Part shown: positions 23,931 through 34,266 of the stretch, in pieces
How positions within the stretch are numbered: the first letter of the stretch is position 1
Layout: each line of letters starts with the position of its first letter
DNA from: Stenotrophomonas sp. SAU14A_NAIMI4_8
Lineage (GTDB): Bacteria > Pseudomonadota > Gammaproteobacteria > Xanthomonadales > Xanthomonadaceae
Assembly (NCBI RefSeq): GCF_003086695.1
Contig: NZ_CP025999.1
Span: 1,414,820 to 1,478,819 of the forward strand
Direction of reading: 5' to 3'
DNA length: 64,000 nt
Translations under genes and position numbers: made by a program
Notes under the pieces: model-generated
The model's database searches: none
Told to the model about the DNA's origin: nothing
What the model saw: the letters and a program-made list of their open reading frames with translations, nothing else

Positions 23931-25595
23931 GTGGTCGGCAGGCACGTGCGGTTTGAAGTAGGGGCAGTGCTGGTGGTGCTGCTGGCCTGGCTGGCATTGC
24001 CCTGGCTGGGCCACGCGCGCGCGGCCGAAGCCGGGCGCGACTATCTGCTGGTGGGCGCCGCTACCGATGTGCCCACACCGCACCGCGCGTGTACGCCGCA
24101 GATGCTGGCCGGGCCGCGCCAGGAAGTGCGGGTGGATGCCCCGCCGGGCGGCTGGTCGGGCGAACCGCAGGCGCTGGATGTGTTCAACGTGTTCGCCGGC
24201 GAAGTCCGCCTGCAGCATGGCGAGCGCGAGATCTGCGGCAACATGGACGATGCGCGCACCCGCGATTCGCGCTTCCGCGCCGGCATTGGCATGGTGGCCG
24301 TGCCCCGCGCCAGCAGCCATGAACCCTTCTTCGTTTCCTGGCAGACCCCGCTGAAGGCGCGCTGGGTGCCGACCCTGCGGCTGGGCGCGCCCAGCCCGGT
24401 GCAGCAGAACGACACCGCCCGCCTGCTGGTACGCGCGGCCTGCATCGCGGTGGCCATCGCGCTGGCGCTGTCGGCACTGATGGGCTACCTGACCACCCGT
24501 GACCGCAGCTTCCTGTTCTACATCGGCGCCACGCTGATCCTGGTGCTGTGGCAGGCGGTGCTGGGCGGCCTGTCTGGTTACCCCGAACCTTGGCTGCCAG
24601 TGGGCGAGCGCGCCGCCTGGTGGTTGATCGCGCTGACCGCGGCCACCCAGGCCATGGCACTGCCGGCGCTGTGGCGCCTGAACGGGGGTGACCGGCAGTT
24701 GCCTCGCTCGCGCCTGCCGCAGCAGATCGTGCTGTGGGGCCTGCTGGCGGTGGCCGCGCTGGTGCCGTGGCTCGGCCGCGACGGTCTGCAGGTGGTGGCG
24801 GTGGGCCTGCAGGTCAGCTTCATCCTGGGCTGTGCGCTGTCGCTGGCCGTGGGCCTGTGGGCGCGGCTGCGCGGCGATGTGTGGTCGCAGGCCGGGCTGG
24901 CCGCGCTGACCCCGATGCTGGTGCTGATCGGCGCCGACGCCGTCAGTGCGGGGTGGTTGCTGGAATACCGCGTGGAAGCGCTGCAGCTGGCGGTGACGTG
25001 GCTGCTGATGATGGCCGCCTACGCGCTGAACCTGCGCCTGGGCCGCCTGCGCCAGCAGCGCGACGAGATGCGCCACCTGGCCGAGACCGATTCGCTGACC
25101 GGCCTGCCCAACCGCCGCGCCGGCCTGCAGCAGCTGGGCGAACACCTGCAGCGCGGTGCGCGCGACGACGGTGGCCTGGTCATCGGTTTCCTCGACGTGG
25201 ACCTGTTCAAGGACATCAATGATCGCCACGGGCATGAGGTCGGCGACCAGGTGCTGGTGGCGGTGGCCCGCGCCCTGCGCGCCAGCGTGCGCGGCCAGGA
25301 CGAGGTTGCGCGGATGGGCGGCGAGGAGTTCCTGGTGGTGCTGCCGGGGGTGTCGCGCGAGGATGCGCGGCGGCGCCTGGACGTGTTGCGCCAGCGCATC
25401 ACCGAAGCCTGCCAGAGCCTGCAGGTGCCCGGCCTGCAGGTGACCGCCAGCATCGGCCTGGCCCAGTGGCGGCCGGGCCAGGACGATCTGGCAGCCCTGC
25501 TGCGGCGTGCCGACCATGCCATGTACGTGGCCAAGCGCGGCGGCCGCAACCGGGTCTTCGACGGCGAAACCGCAGATTCCGTTGCCGTTGCATGA
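23931..25595 (+). CDS. 7TM sensor diguanylate cyclase
   Basis: A 554-aa diguanylate cyclase, making cyclic-di-GMP from two GTP. A signal or first helix (to about 31) is followed by an extracellular domain of about 130 residues, then seven membrane helices (about 160-365), like 7TMR-DISM sensors. The C-terminal cyclase domain has the intact signature GGEEF at 463-467 and an inhibitory RxxD at 454-457, exactly five residues upstream, so product feedback is expected. The start is GTG at 23931; no good ATG precedes the first helix. The signal sensed is unknown. Confidence 0.87.
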   Translation: MVGRHVRFEVGAVLVVLLAWLALPWLGHARAAEAGRDYLLVGAATDVPTPHRACTPQMLAGPRQEVRVDAPPGGWSGEPQALDVFNVFAGEVRLQHGEREICGNMDDARTRDSRFRAGIGMVAVPRASSHEPFFVSWQTPLKARWVPTLRLGAPSPVQQNDTARLLVRAACIAVAIALALSALMGYLTTRDRSFLFYIGATLILVLWQAVLGGLSGYPEPWLPVGERAAWWLIALTAATQAMALPALWRLNGGDRQLPRSRLPQQIVLWGLLAVAALVPWLGRDGLQVVAVGLQVSFILGCALSLAVGLWARLRGDVWSQAGLAALTPMLVLIGADAVSAGWLLEYRVEALQLAVTWLLMMAAYALNLRLGRLRQQRDEMRHLAETDSLTGLPNRRAGLQQLGEHLQRGARDDGGLVIGFLDVDLFKDINDRHGHEVGDQVLVAVARALRASVRGQDEVARMGGEEFLVVLPGVSREDARRRLDVLRQRITEACQSLQVPGLQVTASIGLAQWRPGQDDLAALLRRADHAMYVAKRGGRNRVFDGETADSVAVA

Positions 25596-25629
25596 GGCGG
25601 GGAGGGTGGCAATGCCGGATAATGGGCGC

Positions 25630-26352
25630 ATGACCACCCGACTCAACAAACATATTGCCGAAACCGGCTTCTGCTCCCGCCGCGAGGCCGACCGTCTGAT
25701 CGCCGAACGGCGCGTGACCGTGAACGGCCACCCGGCCGGCACCGGCGCGGTGGTCGGCGAGGACGACACCGTGCTGGTGGACGGCCAGCCGCTGCGCGCC
25801 CGCACCGCGCGCAAGCCGGGCGCGCGCCGCCACGTCTACATCGTGCTGAACAAGCCGGTCGGGGTGACCTGCACCACCGAGACCTCGGTGAAGGGCAACA
25901 TCGTCGAGTTCGTCGGCCACGAGCAGCGCATCTTCCCGATCGGCCGCCTGGACAAGGAGTCCGAAGGCCTGATCCTGATGACCAGCAATGGCGACATCGT
26001 CAACCAGATCCTGCGTGCCGAGAACGGCCACCAGAAGGAGTACCTGGTGGCAGTGAACAAGCCGGTGACCGACGAATTCCTGCGTGGCATGGCGCGCGGC
26101 GTGCGCATCCACAACCAGATGACGCTGCCGTGCCGCACCTCGCGCATTGCCAAGTTCGGTTTCCGCATCACCCTGCAGCAGGGCCTGAACCGGCAGATCC
26201 GCCTGATGGCCGCGGAGTTCGGCTTCCGCGTGACCCAGCTGCGCCGCGTGCGCATCGACAACGTCAAGATCGGCGCGCTGAAGCCGGGCCAATGGCGCAA
26301 CCTGACCGACCAGGAGCTGCACGGGCTGCTGCCGCAGCAGCAGGACTGGTAA
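25630..26352 (+). CDS. rluF: 23S rRNA pseudouridine synthase RluF
   Basis: RNA-modifying enzyme of 240 aa. An N-terminal S4 domain (RLNKHIAETGFCSRREADRL) precedes the RsuA/RluB-type catalytic domain with the Asp motif GRLDKESEGLILMT. The stretch IVNQILRAENGHQKEYLV is characteristic of RluF, which modifies U2604 of 23S rRNA (E. coli numbering). The ATG at 25630 is chosen; an in-frame ATG six codons upstream (MPDNGR) is possible. It sits between two cyclic-di-GMP genes, 34 bp after one and 86 bp before the other. Confidence 0.88.
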   Translation: MTTRLNKHIAETGFCSRREADRLIAERRVTVNGHPAGTGAVVGEDDTVLVDGQPLRARTARKPGARRHVYIVLNKPVGVTCTTETSVKGNIVEFVGHEQRIFPIGRLDKESEGLILMTSNGDIVNQILRAENGHQKEYLVAVNKPVTDEFLRGMARGVRIHNQMTLPCRTSRIAKFGFRITLQQGLNRQIRLMAAEFGFRVTQLRRVRIDNVKIGALKPGQWRNLTDQELHGLLPQQQDW

Positions 26353-26438
26353 GCCCCGCTGGGGCGAATGGCCGCCGGGCATGACCCGGCGCCAACATCG
26401 ACTAGACTCGGCGGCGACCTGCCGGAACATGACGCTGC

Positions 26439-27509
26439 ATGATCAAGCCCGACAAGCCTGCCAACGAAGCCGAGCGCCTGCAGGCGTTGTATCGCTACCG
26501 CATTCTCGATTCGGACCGTGAAAAATCCTTCGATGACCTGGTGGTGATCGCCAAGGCGGTGTGCGGTACCAGCATGGCCGCGGTCACCCTGATCGATGTC
26601 GAGCGGCAGTGGTTCAAATCCATCCAGGGCATTGATGCCGCGGAAAACCTGCGCAGCGAATCGATGTGCGGGCACGCCATCCTGCAGCCGCAGGAAATCA
26701 TGGTGGTGGAGGATGCGCTGCAGGACATCCGCTTCCACGACAACCCGGTGGTGACCGGCGATCCGCACGTGCGTTTCTATGCCGGCGCGCCGCTGGTCAG
26801 CAGCGATGGCCTGCCGCTGGGCACGCTGTGCGTGTTTGATGCGCGCCCGCAGCAGCTGGCCCCGGACAAGGCCGAGGCGCTGGCCGCGCTGTCACGCCAG
26901 GTGATGCTGGTGATGGAACTGCGCCGCTTCGCGCTGGATATCCAGAACCACATGCTGGAGCGCGATGATTACGAGCGCCTGCTGGCCCAGTACCACGAGG
27001 TGCTGCTGGCGCAGAACGCCGACCTGACCGAACAGAGCCGCACCGACGCACTGACGGGATTGCCGAACCGACGCGCGCTGGCCGTCGCTCTGGCCGAAGC
27101 GGTGGCCACCGCCGATGGTCAGCTGCGGCAGACCTGCGTGGCCCTGGTGGACATCGACCATTTCAAGCAGATCAACGATTTCCAGGGCCACGCCACCGGC
27201 GATCGGGTGCTGGCCGAACTGGGGGTGCTGCTGCGCTCGCATTTCGGCGGGCGCGGCATGGCGGCGCGCTATGGCGGCGAGGAGTTCGTGGCGCTGATGC
27301 CCGACATCGACCTGCGCACGGCCGAACTGCAGTGCGAGTTCCTCCGCATGGCGGTGGCCGACCTGCCGCTGGGCTTCCCGGTCACCATCAGCATCGGCGT
27401 GGCCCAGTACCAGCCGGGCGAAAACACCGACCAGACCCTGGCCCGCGCCGACGCCGCCCTGTACCGGGCCAAGGCCGGCGGCCGCAACCGCGTGGAGCTG
27501 GCCCCGTAG
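26439..27509 (+). CDS. GAF-GGDEF diguanylate cyclase
   Basis: A soluble 356-aa protein. The GAF domain covers about residues 10-165 (YRILDSDREKSFDDLVVIAK, SESMCGHAIL, YAGAPLVSSDGLPLGTLCV). A short helical linker leads to GGDEF from about 195. The signature GGEEF at 279-283 is intact, but the usual RxxD feedback site is absent (GMAARY precedes the signature). It therefore looks like an active cyclase without product inhibition. Its TAG stop is the TAG of the first SMAG unit of the following tandem array. Confidence 0.9.
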   Translation: MIKPDKPANEAERLQALYRYRILDSDREKSFDDLVVIAKAVCGTSMAAVTLIDVERQWFKSIQGIDAAENLRSESMCGHAILQPQEIMVVEDALQDIRFHDNPVVTGDPHVRFYAGAPLVSSDGLPLGTLCVFDARPQQLAPDKAEALAALSRQVMLVMELRRFALDIQNHMLERDDYERLLAQYHEVLLAQNADLTEQSRTDALTGLPNRRALAVALAEAVATADGQLRQTCVALVDIDHFKQINDFQGHATGDRVLAELGVLLRSHFGGRGMAARYGGEEFVALMPDIDLRTAELQCEFLRMAVADLPLGFPVTISIGVAQYQPGENTDQTLARADAALYRAKAGGRNRVELAP

Positions 27510-27738
27510 AGTCGAGCTTGCTCGACTGCGGTTGGCCTGTGTCCAGGTAGAGTCGAGCTTGCTCGACTGCGGTTGGCATGTGTCCAGGTAGAGTCGAGCT
27601 TGCTCGACTGCTGTTGACCTGTGTCCAGGTAGAGTCGAGCTTGCTCGACTGCTGTTGGCGTCCGGCGAAAAACAGTCGAGCAAGCTCGACTCTACGGCTG
27701 GCATCGCGCGAAAAGCAGTCGAGCAAGCTCGACTCTAC
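27506..27738. repeat. Tandem SMAG array: four direct 41-bp units, then two inverted copies
   Basis: Direct copies of GTAGAGTCGAGCTTGCTCGA plus CTG start at 27506, 27547, 27588 and 27629, exactly 41 bp apart, with near-identical 17-bp spacers ending TGTCCAG. Inverted copies lie at 27673-27695 and 27715-27738. The array fills the convergent gap between a diguanylate cyclase and an EamA transporter gene. Confidence 0.95.
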
Positions 27739-27748
27739 CGTCGGCGCT

Positions 27749-28696
27749 TCATTCGGCGATGTTGCGGGCCTCGGCGGTGCCCAGGATTTCCGGGTGCTGC
27801 ACCGGCTTGCGGCGGTTCAGCAGCGGGTGCAGGAACACGGCGCCGACGATGATCGCCACGCCCAGGTAGAACCACGGGGTCACTTCGTGCTGTTCGTTCA
27901 GCAGCACCACCGCCAGCACCACCGCGTACACCGGTTCCAGGTTGGTCACCAGCTGCACCGTATAGGCGCTCAGGTGGCGCAGCGCCACCAGGGCCAGGGC
28001 AAACGGCAACAGGGTGCAGGCGCCGGCCAGCACCAGCAGCAGGATCCCGTCATGCAGGTCCGGCACCACCCACAGCGGGCTGGCCAGGGCCGGCAGCAGG
28101 TACGGCATCAGCGGCGCCAGCAGGGTCAGGGTGAGGGTGCCGGCACCCAGCTCCAGCGCGGTCACCGTCAGCGGATCGGCATGGCTGACCATGCGCTTGT
28201 TGAGTGAGCCGAACACGGCCACCAGCAGCGCCGACAGCGCGCCCACCAGCACCCCCAGACGCATGCCATCGGGCACGCCGCCCACCACCAGCGCCACGCC
28301 CGGCAGCACGGCCAGGCCGAAGGCCAGTTCGCGCAGCTGGAACGGCCGCTTGGCCACCCAGGGCTCGATGATGGAGGTGAACACCGGTGCCAGCGCGATG
28401 CAGGTGGCGGCCACCGAGGCGTTGGCCAGCTTCACCGCGCCGTAGAACGTGAGCCAGTGCAGCGCCACCAACGCACCGATGCCGGCATAACCGGCCACCA
28501 GCCGCAGCGGCAGGGTACGCAGGCCACGCCAGACCCGCGGCAGCAGCGCCAGCATGGCCACCACCAGCAACATGCGCCACCACACCAGCGGCAGCGCCGG
28601 CAGGGTGATCAGCTTGCCGAGGATGGCGGTGACGCCCCACAGCAGGACACAGAAGTGGATCTGCCAGAGCGCTTTGCGGGTATCGGGGGTGGTCAT
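27749..28696 (-). CDS. EamA/DMT-family transporter
   Basis: A 315-aa inner-membrane protein with ten predicted helices in two EamA halves; the first opens with WQIHFCVLLWGVTAILGKLI. The repeat relation is visible between WMLLVV-like helix 2-3 regions and the C-terminal half (TNLEPVYAVVLAVVLLNEQ). DMT members export amino acids, metabolites or drugs; no substrate can be read. The ATG at 28696 is used; an ATG six codons upstream is possible. It is divergent from the Pr6Pr-type gene (78-bp gap). Confidence 0.87.
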   Translation of the reverse strand: MTTPDTRKALWQIHFCVLLWGVTAILGKLITLPALPLVWWRMLLVVAMLALLPRVWRGLRTLPLRLVAGYAGIGALVALHWLTFYGAVKLANASVAATCIALAPVFTSIIEPWVAKRPFQLRELAFGLAVLPGVALVVGGVPDGMRLGVLVGALSALLVAVFGSLNKRMVSHADPLTVTALELGAGTLTLTLLAPLMPYLLPALASPLWVVPDLHDGILLLVLAGACTLLPFALALVALRHLSAYTVQLVTNLEPVYAVVLAVVLLNEQHEVTPWFYLGVAIIVGAVFLHPLLNRRKPVQHPEILGTAEARNIAE

Positions 28697-28774
28697 GTGC
28701 GTATTGTGCGGCATGCGTGTGGCGGCCGGCGATGGCTGTGGCATGCTCGCCGCACCGTACTTGCGGGTACCGCC

Positions 28775-29389
28775 ATGGCCGCACATAGGAACCTGTTGAA
28801 AGGCTGGGCCCTGCTGACTGCACTGGTGGCGGCGGCCGCGCTCCTGCTGCAGTACGCGTTGCTGCTCACCGGCCCCGGCGCGGCGGCGGGCGTGGCCATG
28901 GCCACCCTGCGTTTTTTCAGTTACTTCACCGTGCTCAGCAACCTGGCGATGTGTCTGGGCTGTGTGTGGATCGCGCGTGGCCGCCACCTGCCAGCGCCGC
29001 TGGCGGCGACCCTGGCGCTGTGCATCGGCGTGACCGGGCTGGTCTACGGGCTGGTGCTGCAGCGGTTGTGGCACCCCACGGGGCTGCAGTGGTGGGCCGA
29101 TACCGGGCTGCACTACGCAACCCCCGTGCTGTACCTGCTGGGCTGGGTCTGGCTGCTGCCACACGGTGCACTGCGCTGGCGCGCGCTGGGCCCGGTGCTG
29201 CTGGTGCCGGTGGCCTACCTGGGCTGGGCGCTGCTGTGCGGCGCGTTGACCGGGCAGGTGCCGTACCCGTTCCTGGACCTGCAGCGCATCGGGGCGGCCG
29301 CCTTCAGCGGCAACGTGCTGCGCGTGGCCGGCGTGTTCGTGTTGGGCTGGACCGCATTGTGGGCACTGGACCGCTGGCGCGGCCGCTGA
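28775..29389 (+). CDS. Pr6Pr-family membrane protein
   Basis: A 204-aa membrane protein with about six helices. The segments RFFSYFTVLSNLAMCLGCVW and LHYATPVLYLLGWVWLLP match the Pr6Pr/FAR-17a-like family, whose function in bacteria is unknown. The ATG at 28775 gives a basic N terminus before the first helix (MAAHRNLLKGW). It is convergent with the VOC gene 12 bp away. Confidence 0.78.
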   Translation: MAAHRNLLKGWALLTALVAAAALLLQYALLLTGPGAAAGVAMATLRFFSYFTVLSNLAMCLGCVWIARGRHLPAPLAATLALCIGVTGLVYGLVLQRLWHPTGLQWWADTGLHYATPVLYLLGWVWLLPHGALRWRALGPVLLVPVAYLGWALLCGALTGQVPYPFLDLQRIGAAAFSGNVLRVAGVFVLGWTALWALDRWRGR

Positions 29390-29401
29390 GCGTGCCCGAA
29401 C

Positions 29402-29845
29402 CTAGTCGCCTGACCCGGCGCGCCACGGGTCGTAGCTGCCGAACCACCACAGATAGCCCTCCGGATCGGCGCAGGCATAGCCGCGGCCGCCGTAGTCCTG
29501 GTCGGCAATATCGATGACGATGCGCGCACCGGCGGCCTTGGCGCGGGCGTAGTGGGCATCCACATCGGCCACGATCACGCAGGCGCTCTGGGTCTGCCGC
29601 CCATCCACCTCGTCGGGCATCACCGCCAGTTTCGACCACTCGCCGCCGTTGCTGGCCGAGCCCAGCATGATCATGCCCTGGCCGAACACCAGCTGGGCAT
29701 GGAAGACCGTTTCGCCCTCGGCATACACCGCCTGCGCGTGGAACCCGAAGGCGCGTTGCAGCCAGTCGATTGCTGCCAGCGCATCGCGGTAGCGCAGGCA
29801 GGGAATGATGGTGGAGCCGCTGCCCACTGCATGATCGTCAACCAT
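29402..29845 (-). CDS. VOC-family (glyoxalase/bleomycin-resistance fold) protein
   Basis: A 147-aa protein with two beta-alpha-beta modules of the vicinal oxygen chelate fold: IIPCLRYRDALAAIDWLQRAFGF then ADVDAHYARAKAAGARIVID and the end motif YACADPEGYLWWFGSYDPW. Members include isomerases, dioxygenases and drug-binding proteins; the substrate is not predictable. It is similar to the PhnB/YdeA-like small VOC proteins. It diverges from the serine hydrolase gene. Confidence 0.82.
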   Translation of the reverse strand: MVDDHAVGSGSTIIPCLRYRDALAAIDWLQRAFGFHAQAVYAEGETVFHAQLVFGQGMIMLGSASNGGEWSKLAVMPDEVDGRQTQSACVIVADVDAHYARAKAAGARIVIDIADQDYGGRGYACADPEGYLWWFGSYDPWRAGSGD

Positions 29846-29955
29846 GGCACCCCTCCTATGGCACAGGGCAGGGTGGATCGCCGCCCGTTACCATCGTGCG
29901 AAACCCCGGTGACGGCCTGCACATGGCCGCGACCCCTGTTCGGAGATGGTGCTGG

Positions 29956-31518
29956 ATGAAAACCTGGATCGGAGGAGCCGTGCTGCTGGCGTGCACCACC
30001 ATGGCGAGTGCGGCCACCCCGCCGCAACTGCAGGACCTGGACGCAACGGTCGAGCGCGTGCGCGCGCAGTTCGACGTGCCCGGCGTAGCCGTGGCCGTGG
30101 TCAAGGATGGCCAGATCGTGATGGAACGCGGCTGGGGCGTGCGCGAACTGGGCAAGCCGGCACCGGTGCAGGCCGATACGCTGTTCGCCATCGCCTCCAA
30201 CACCAAGGCGTTCACGGCTACCTCGCTGAACCTGCTGGCCGAGGACGGCAAGCTGAAGATGGACGACAAGGTGATCGACCACCTGCCATCGTTCCGCATG
30301 TCCGATCCCTTCGTGACCGGGCAGATGACCCTGCGCGATCTGCTGTCGCACCGCAGCGGCCTGAGCCTGGGCGCCGGCGACCTGCTGTTCTGGCCCACCA
30401 CTACCTACAGCAATGCCGAGGTGGTGCAGCGGCTGGGCCGGGTGCCGCTGAAGGGCGGTTTCCGCGAGCGCTATGCCTACGACAACATCCTCTATGCGGT
30501 CGCCCAGCAGGTGATCGAGAAAGTGTCGGGCATGAGCTACCAGCAGTTCCTGCAGACGCGCATCTTCGACAAGGTGGGCATGGCCGGTACCCGCTACAAC
30601 GCCGACCACCTGCAGCCCGGTGACAACGCGGCGGTGGGCCACGCCAAGTACGATTTCAAGGACCTGCGCACCGTTGCGCCGCTCACCTGGTCGAACAACG
30701 CCGGTGCCGGTGGCATCTATTCCAGCGCCCACGACATGGCGCGCTGGATGCAGGTGCAGCTGGCCGAGGGCGCGCTGGCCGACGGCACGCCGCTGTTCAG
30801 TGCCAAGACGCAGAAAGACATGTGGCAGATGATCACGCCGCAGGCCATCGCCACGCCGAGCGTGCCAGAACTGGAGCCGGCACGGGCCAACTTCGCCGGC
30901 TATGGCGAAGGCTGGAACCTGAGCGACTACCGCGGGCAGAAGCTGGTCTGGCACACCGGCGGCTGGCCGGGCATGGTTTCGCGGCTGACCCTGGTGCCGG
31001 GCCAGAAGCTGGGCGTGGTGGTGCTGACCAACCAGGAATCGGGCGCGGCCTTCAACGCGATCACCCTGAGCGTGCTCGACGCTTACCTGGGCGGCGAAAA
31101 GCATGACTGGGTCGACGCCTACGCCAAGGGCGTGGCCAAGGGCCAGGACAAGGCCGACGAAGCCTGGGCCAAGCACCAGGCCGAGCGTGCCAAGGGCAGC
31201 ACGCCGTCGCTGCCGCTGCGTGGCTATGCCGGCCAGTACCGCGATCGCTGGTACGGCGACATGGCCATCGTGGCCGAGGGCAAGGGCCTGCGCCTGAGCT
31301 TTGCCAAGACCGCGCAGCTGACCGGCCGCCTGGAGCACTGGCAGCACGACACCTTCATCGTGCGCTGGGACGACCGCTCGCTCAACGCCGATGCGTTCGT
31401 GAACTTCAGCCTGGACCCGGACGGCAAGGTGCGCGAAGTGCGCATGCAGTCCATCTCGGACCTGACCGATTTCAGCTTCGACTTCCAGGACCTGCAGTTC
31501 ACCCCGGTCAGCCCGTGA
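29956..31518 (+). CDS. Secreted serine beta-lactamase-fold hydrolase (class C/PBP4* type)
   Basis: A 520-aa exported protein with a signal peptide (MASA/AT near residue 20). The penicilloyl-serine active site is intact: S81-x-x-K84 in ASNTKAF, Y175-D-N177, and H333-T-G335 in WHTGGWPG. A C-terminal DUF3471-like beta domain (PLRGYAGQYRDRWYGDMAIV) follows. Such proteins are peptidases, esterases or D-aminoacyl hydrolases more often than true beta-lactamases, so resistance should not be assumed. The ATG at 29956 directly precedes the signal peptide. A SMAG element starts 3 bp after the stop. Confidence 0.87.
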   Translation: MKTWIGGAVLLACTTMASAATPPQLQDLDATVERVRAQFDVPGVAVAVVKDGQIVMERGWGVRELGKPAPVQADTLFAIASNTKAFTATSLNLLAEDGKLKMDDKVIDHLPSFRMSDPFVTGQMTLRDLLSHRSGLSLGAGDLLFWPTTTYSNAEVVQRLGRVPLKGGFRERYAYDNILYAVAQQVIEKVSGMSYQQFLQTRIFDKVGMAGTRYNADHLQPGDNAAVGHAKYDFKDLRTVAPLTWSNNAGAGGIYSSAHDMARWMQVQLAEGALADGTPLFSAKTQKDMWQMITPQAIATPSVPELEPARANFAGYGEGWNLSDYRGQKLVWHTGGWPGMVSRLTLVPGQKLGVVVLTNQESGAAFNAITLSVLDAYLGGEKHDWVDAYAKGVAKGQDKADEAWAKHQAERAKGSTPSLPLRGYAGQYRDRWYGDMAIVAEGKGLRLSFAKTAQLTGRLEHWQHDTFIVRWDDRSLNADAFVNFSLDPDGKVREVRMQSISDLTDFSFDFQDLQFTPVSP

Positions 31519-31520
31519 CG

Positions 31521-31546
31521 GTAGCGCCGGGCCATGCCCGGCGAGC
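31521..31546 (+). repeat. SMAG element (GCGCCGGGC type)
   Basis: GTAGCGCCGGGCCATGCCCG plus GCGAGC, starting two bases after the TGA of the serine hydrolase gene. Confidence 0.9.
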
Positions 31547-31606
31547 GCGCGGCATAAACACCCGGCATGGGATAATCCCCGCGCTGATTGATGGCGAGGG
31601 ACTGTG

Positions 31607-33439
<1,833 letters not shown>

Positions 33440-33446
33440 CTGCTTC

Positions 33447-33537
33447 GGGGTCGGAGCCCTCTCTGCGAGAGGGATCCGACCCCAGCCATGCAGCCCTTGG
33501 GGTCAGATCCCTTTCCGCAGGAAAGGGCTCTGACCCC
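33447..33537. repeat. Two GGGGTC palindromes with hybrid arms
   Basis: 33447-33483 has arms GGGGTCGGAGCC and GGATCCGACCCC with inner stem CTCTC/GAGAG. 33499-33537 has GGGGTCAGATCC and GGCTCTGACCCC with inner stem CTTTCC/GGAAAG. These are the only two copies in the window whose arms match at position 7. Confidence 0.9.
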
Positions 33538-33563
33538 AGTCTGAGCCAGACCATAGAGGTCTC

Positions 33564-34193
33564 ATGAAACTCACTCCCGGACGCATGATCGTAGTCGTCC
33601 TGTTTGTTGGCGCTTCGGCAATGTCTCCCGCGTTCTGCCAGAACGTAACGCCCGCCAGCGACCCTGTCGTCCAGATTCTTGCAGAGAAGGAAGGGCTGAC
33701 GGCGGACGAAGCTGACAGGCGCCTGCGCCTTCGAATGGCGGCCGGAGAAGAACTCCAGAAGATCATGGAGGTCATGCCGGACAGGTTTGCAGGCAAGACG
33801 TTCACCGAGAACCCGATGGTCGTGACGGTCAGGCTGACCGGAGCCGACCCAGTGCCGTCCAGGATTGTTGACACGCGATACGGGCGGGTCACCTACCACT
33901 TCGTGGTGGGTGCGGCCCATTCGCTGGCTGAGCTTCGAAACGTAGTGGAATCTGGAAAGATCCAGGCGCTGTTCCCGGAGTACCAGGGGATAATGGTCGA
34001 CGGCGAGCGCGGCGTCATCGTGGTCGAGTTGCCTGAAAAGGACGTTGAGAGTATCTACGAAAGCGAAGGGCTTGATGTCAGGCGTATGTTCTCTGTTCCG
34101 ATCGAGCTGAAGAAGGCTGCAGCGCCTGTGAAGCCACTGTCCGTGCGGAATGCCATCCACGCATGGCGTGGATCTACTGACGCGCAAGAGTAG
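33564..34193 (+). CDS. Secreted orphan propeptide-like protein
   Basis: A 209-aa protein with a signal peptide (to about FCQ at residue 26). The body resembles the N-terminal pro-region of S1-family serine proteases: GLTADEADRRLRLR, then PDRFAG, a beta segment VTVRLTGADPVPSR, and VDGERGVIVVELP. No protease domain follows. The last 14 residues (NAIHAWRGSTDAQE) are encoded inside a SMAG palindrome, and the TAG stop belongs to the next SMAG copy. Codon use is less GC-biased than in the neighbours. It may be a truncated protease gene or a stand-alone inhibitor; the family call is my inference. Confidence 0.65.
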   Translation: MKLTPGRMIVVVLFVGASAMSPAFCQNVTPASDPVVQILAEKEGLTADEADRRLRLRMAAGEELQKIMEVMPDRFAGKTFTENPMVVTVRLTGADPVPSRIVDTRYGRVTYHFVVGAAHSLAELRNVVESGKIQALFPEYQGIMVDGERGVIVVELPEKDVESIYESEGLDVRRMFSVPIELKKAAAPVKPLSVRNAIHAWRGSTDAQE

Positions 34194-34213
34194 ATCCACG
34201 CCATGCGTGGATG
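34154..34213. repeat. Inverted SMAG pair overlapping a gene end
   Basis: A minus-oriented copy is at 34154-34177 and a plus-oriented copy at 34190-34213, both with the ATCCACGC stem. The first is translated as the C terminus of the propeptide-like protein, and the second supplies its TAG stop. Confidence 0.93.
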
Positions 34214-34245
34214 AAAAACGGCCCGGGTTTCCCCGGGCCGTTTTC
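34214..34245. terminator. Bidirectional intrinsic terminator
   Basis: AAAAACGGCCCGGG TTTC CCCGGGCCG TTTTC, a strong stem with A and T runs on opposite sides. It serves both convergent genes. Confidence 0.9.
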
Positions 34246-34266
34246 GTTCACCTCATACCCGCTCGA

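Noticed and set aside
27506..27652. CRISPR-like spacing: 24-bp repeats with 17-bp spacers
   Set aside because: The spacers are nearly identical to each other, the repeat is a SMAG palindrome, and no cas gene is present.
29956..31518. Calling the serine hydrolase a beta-lactamase resistance gene
   Set aside because: SxxK/YxN/HTG motifs are shared by peptidases and esterases, and a DUF3471 domain is attached; resistance cannot be inferred.
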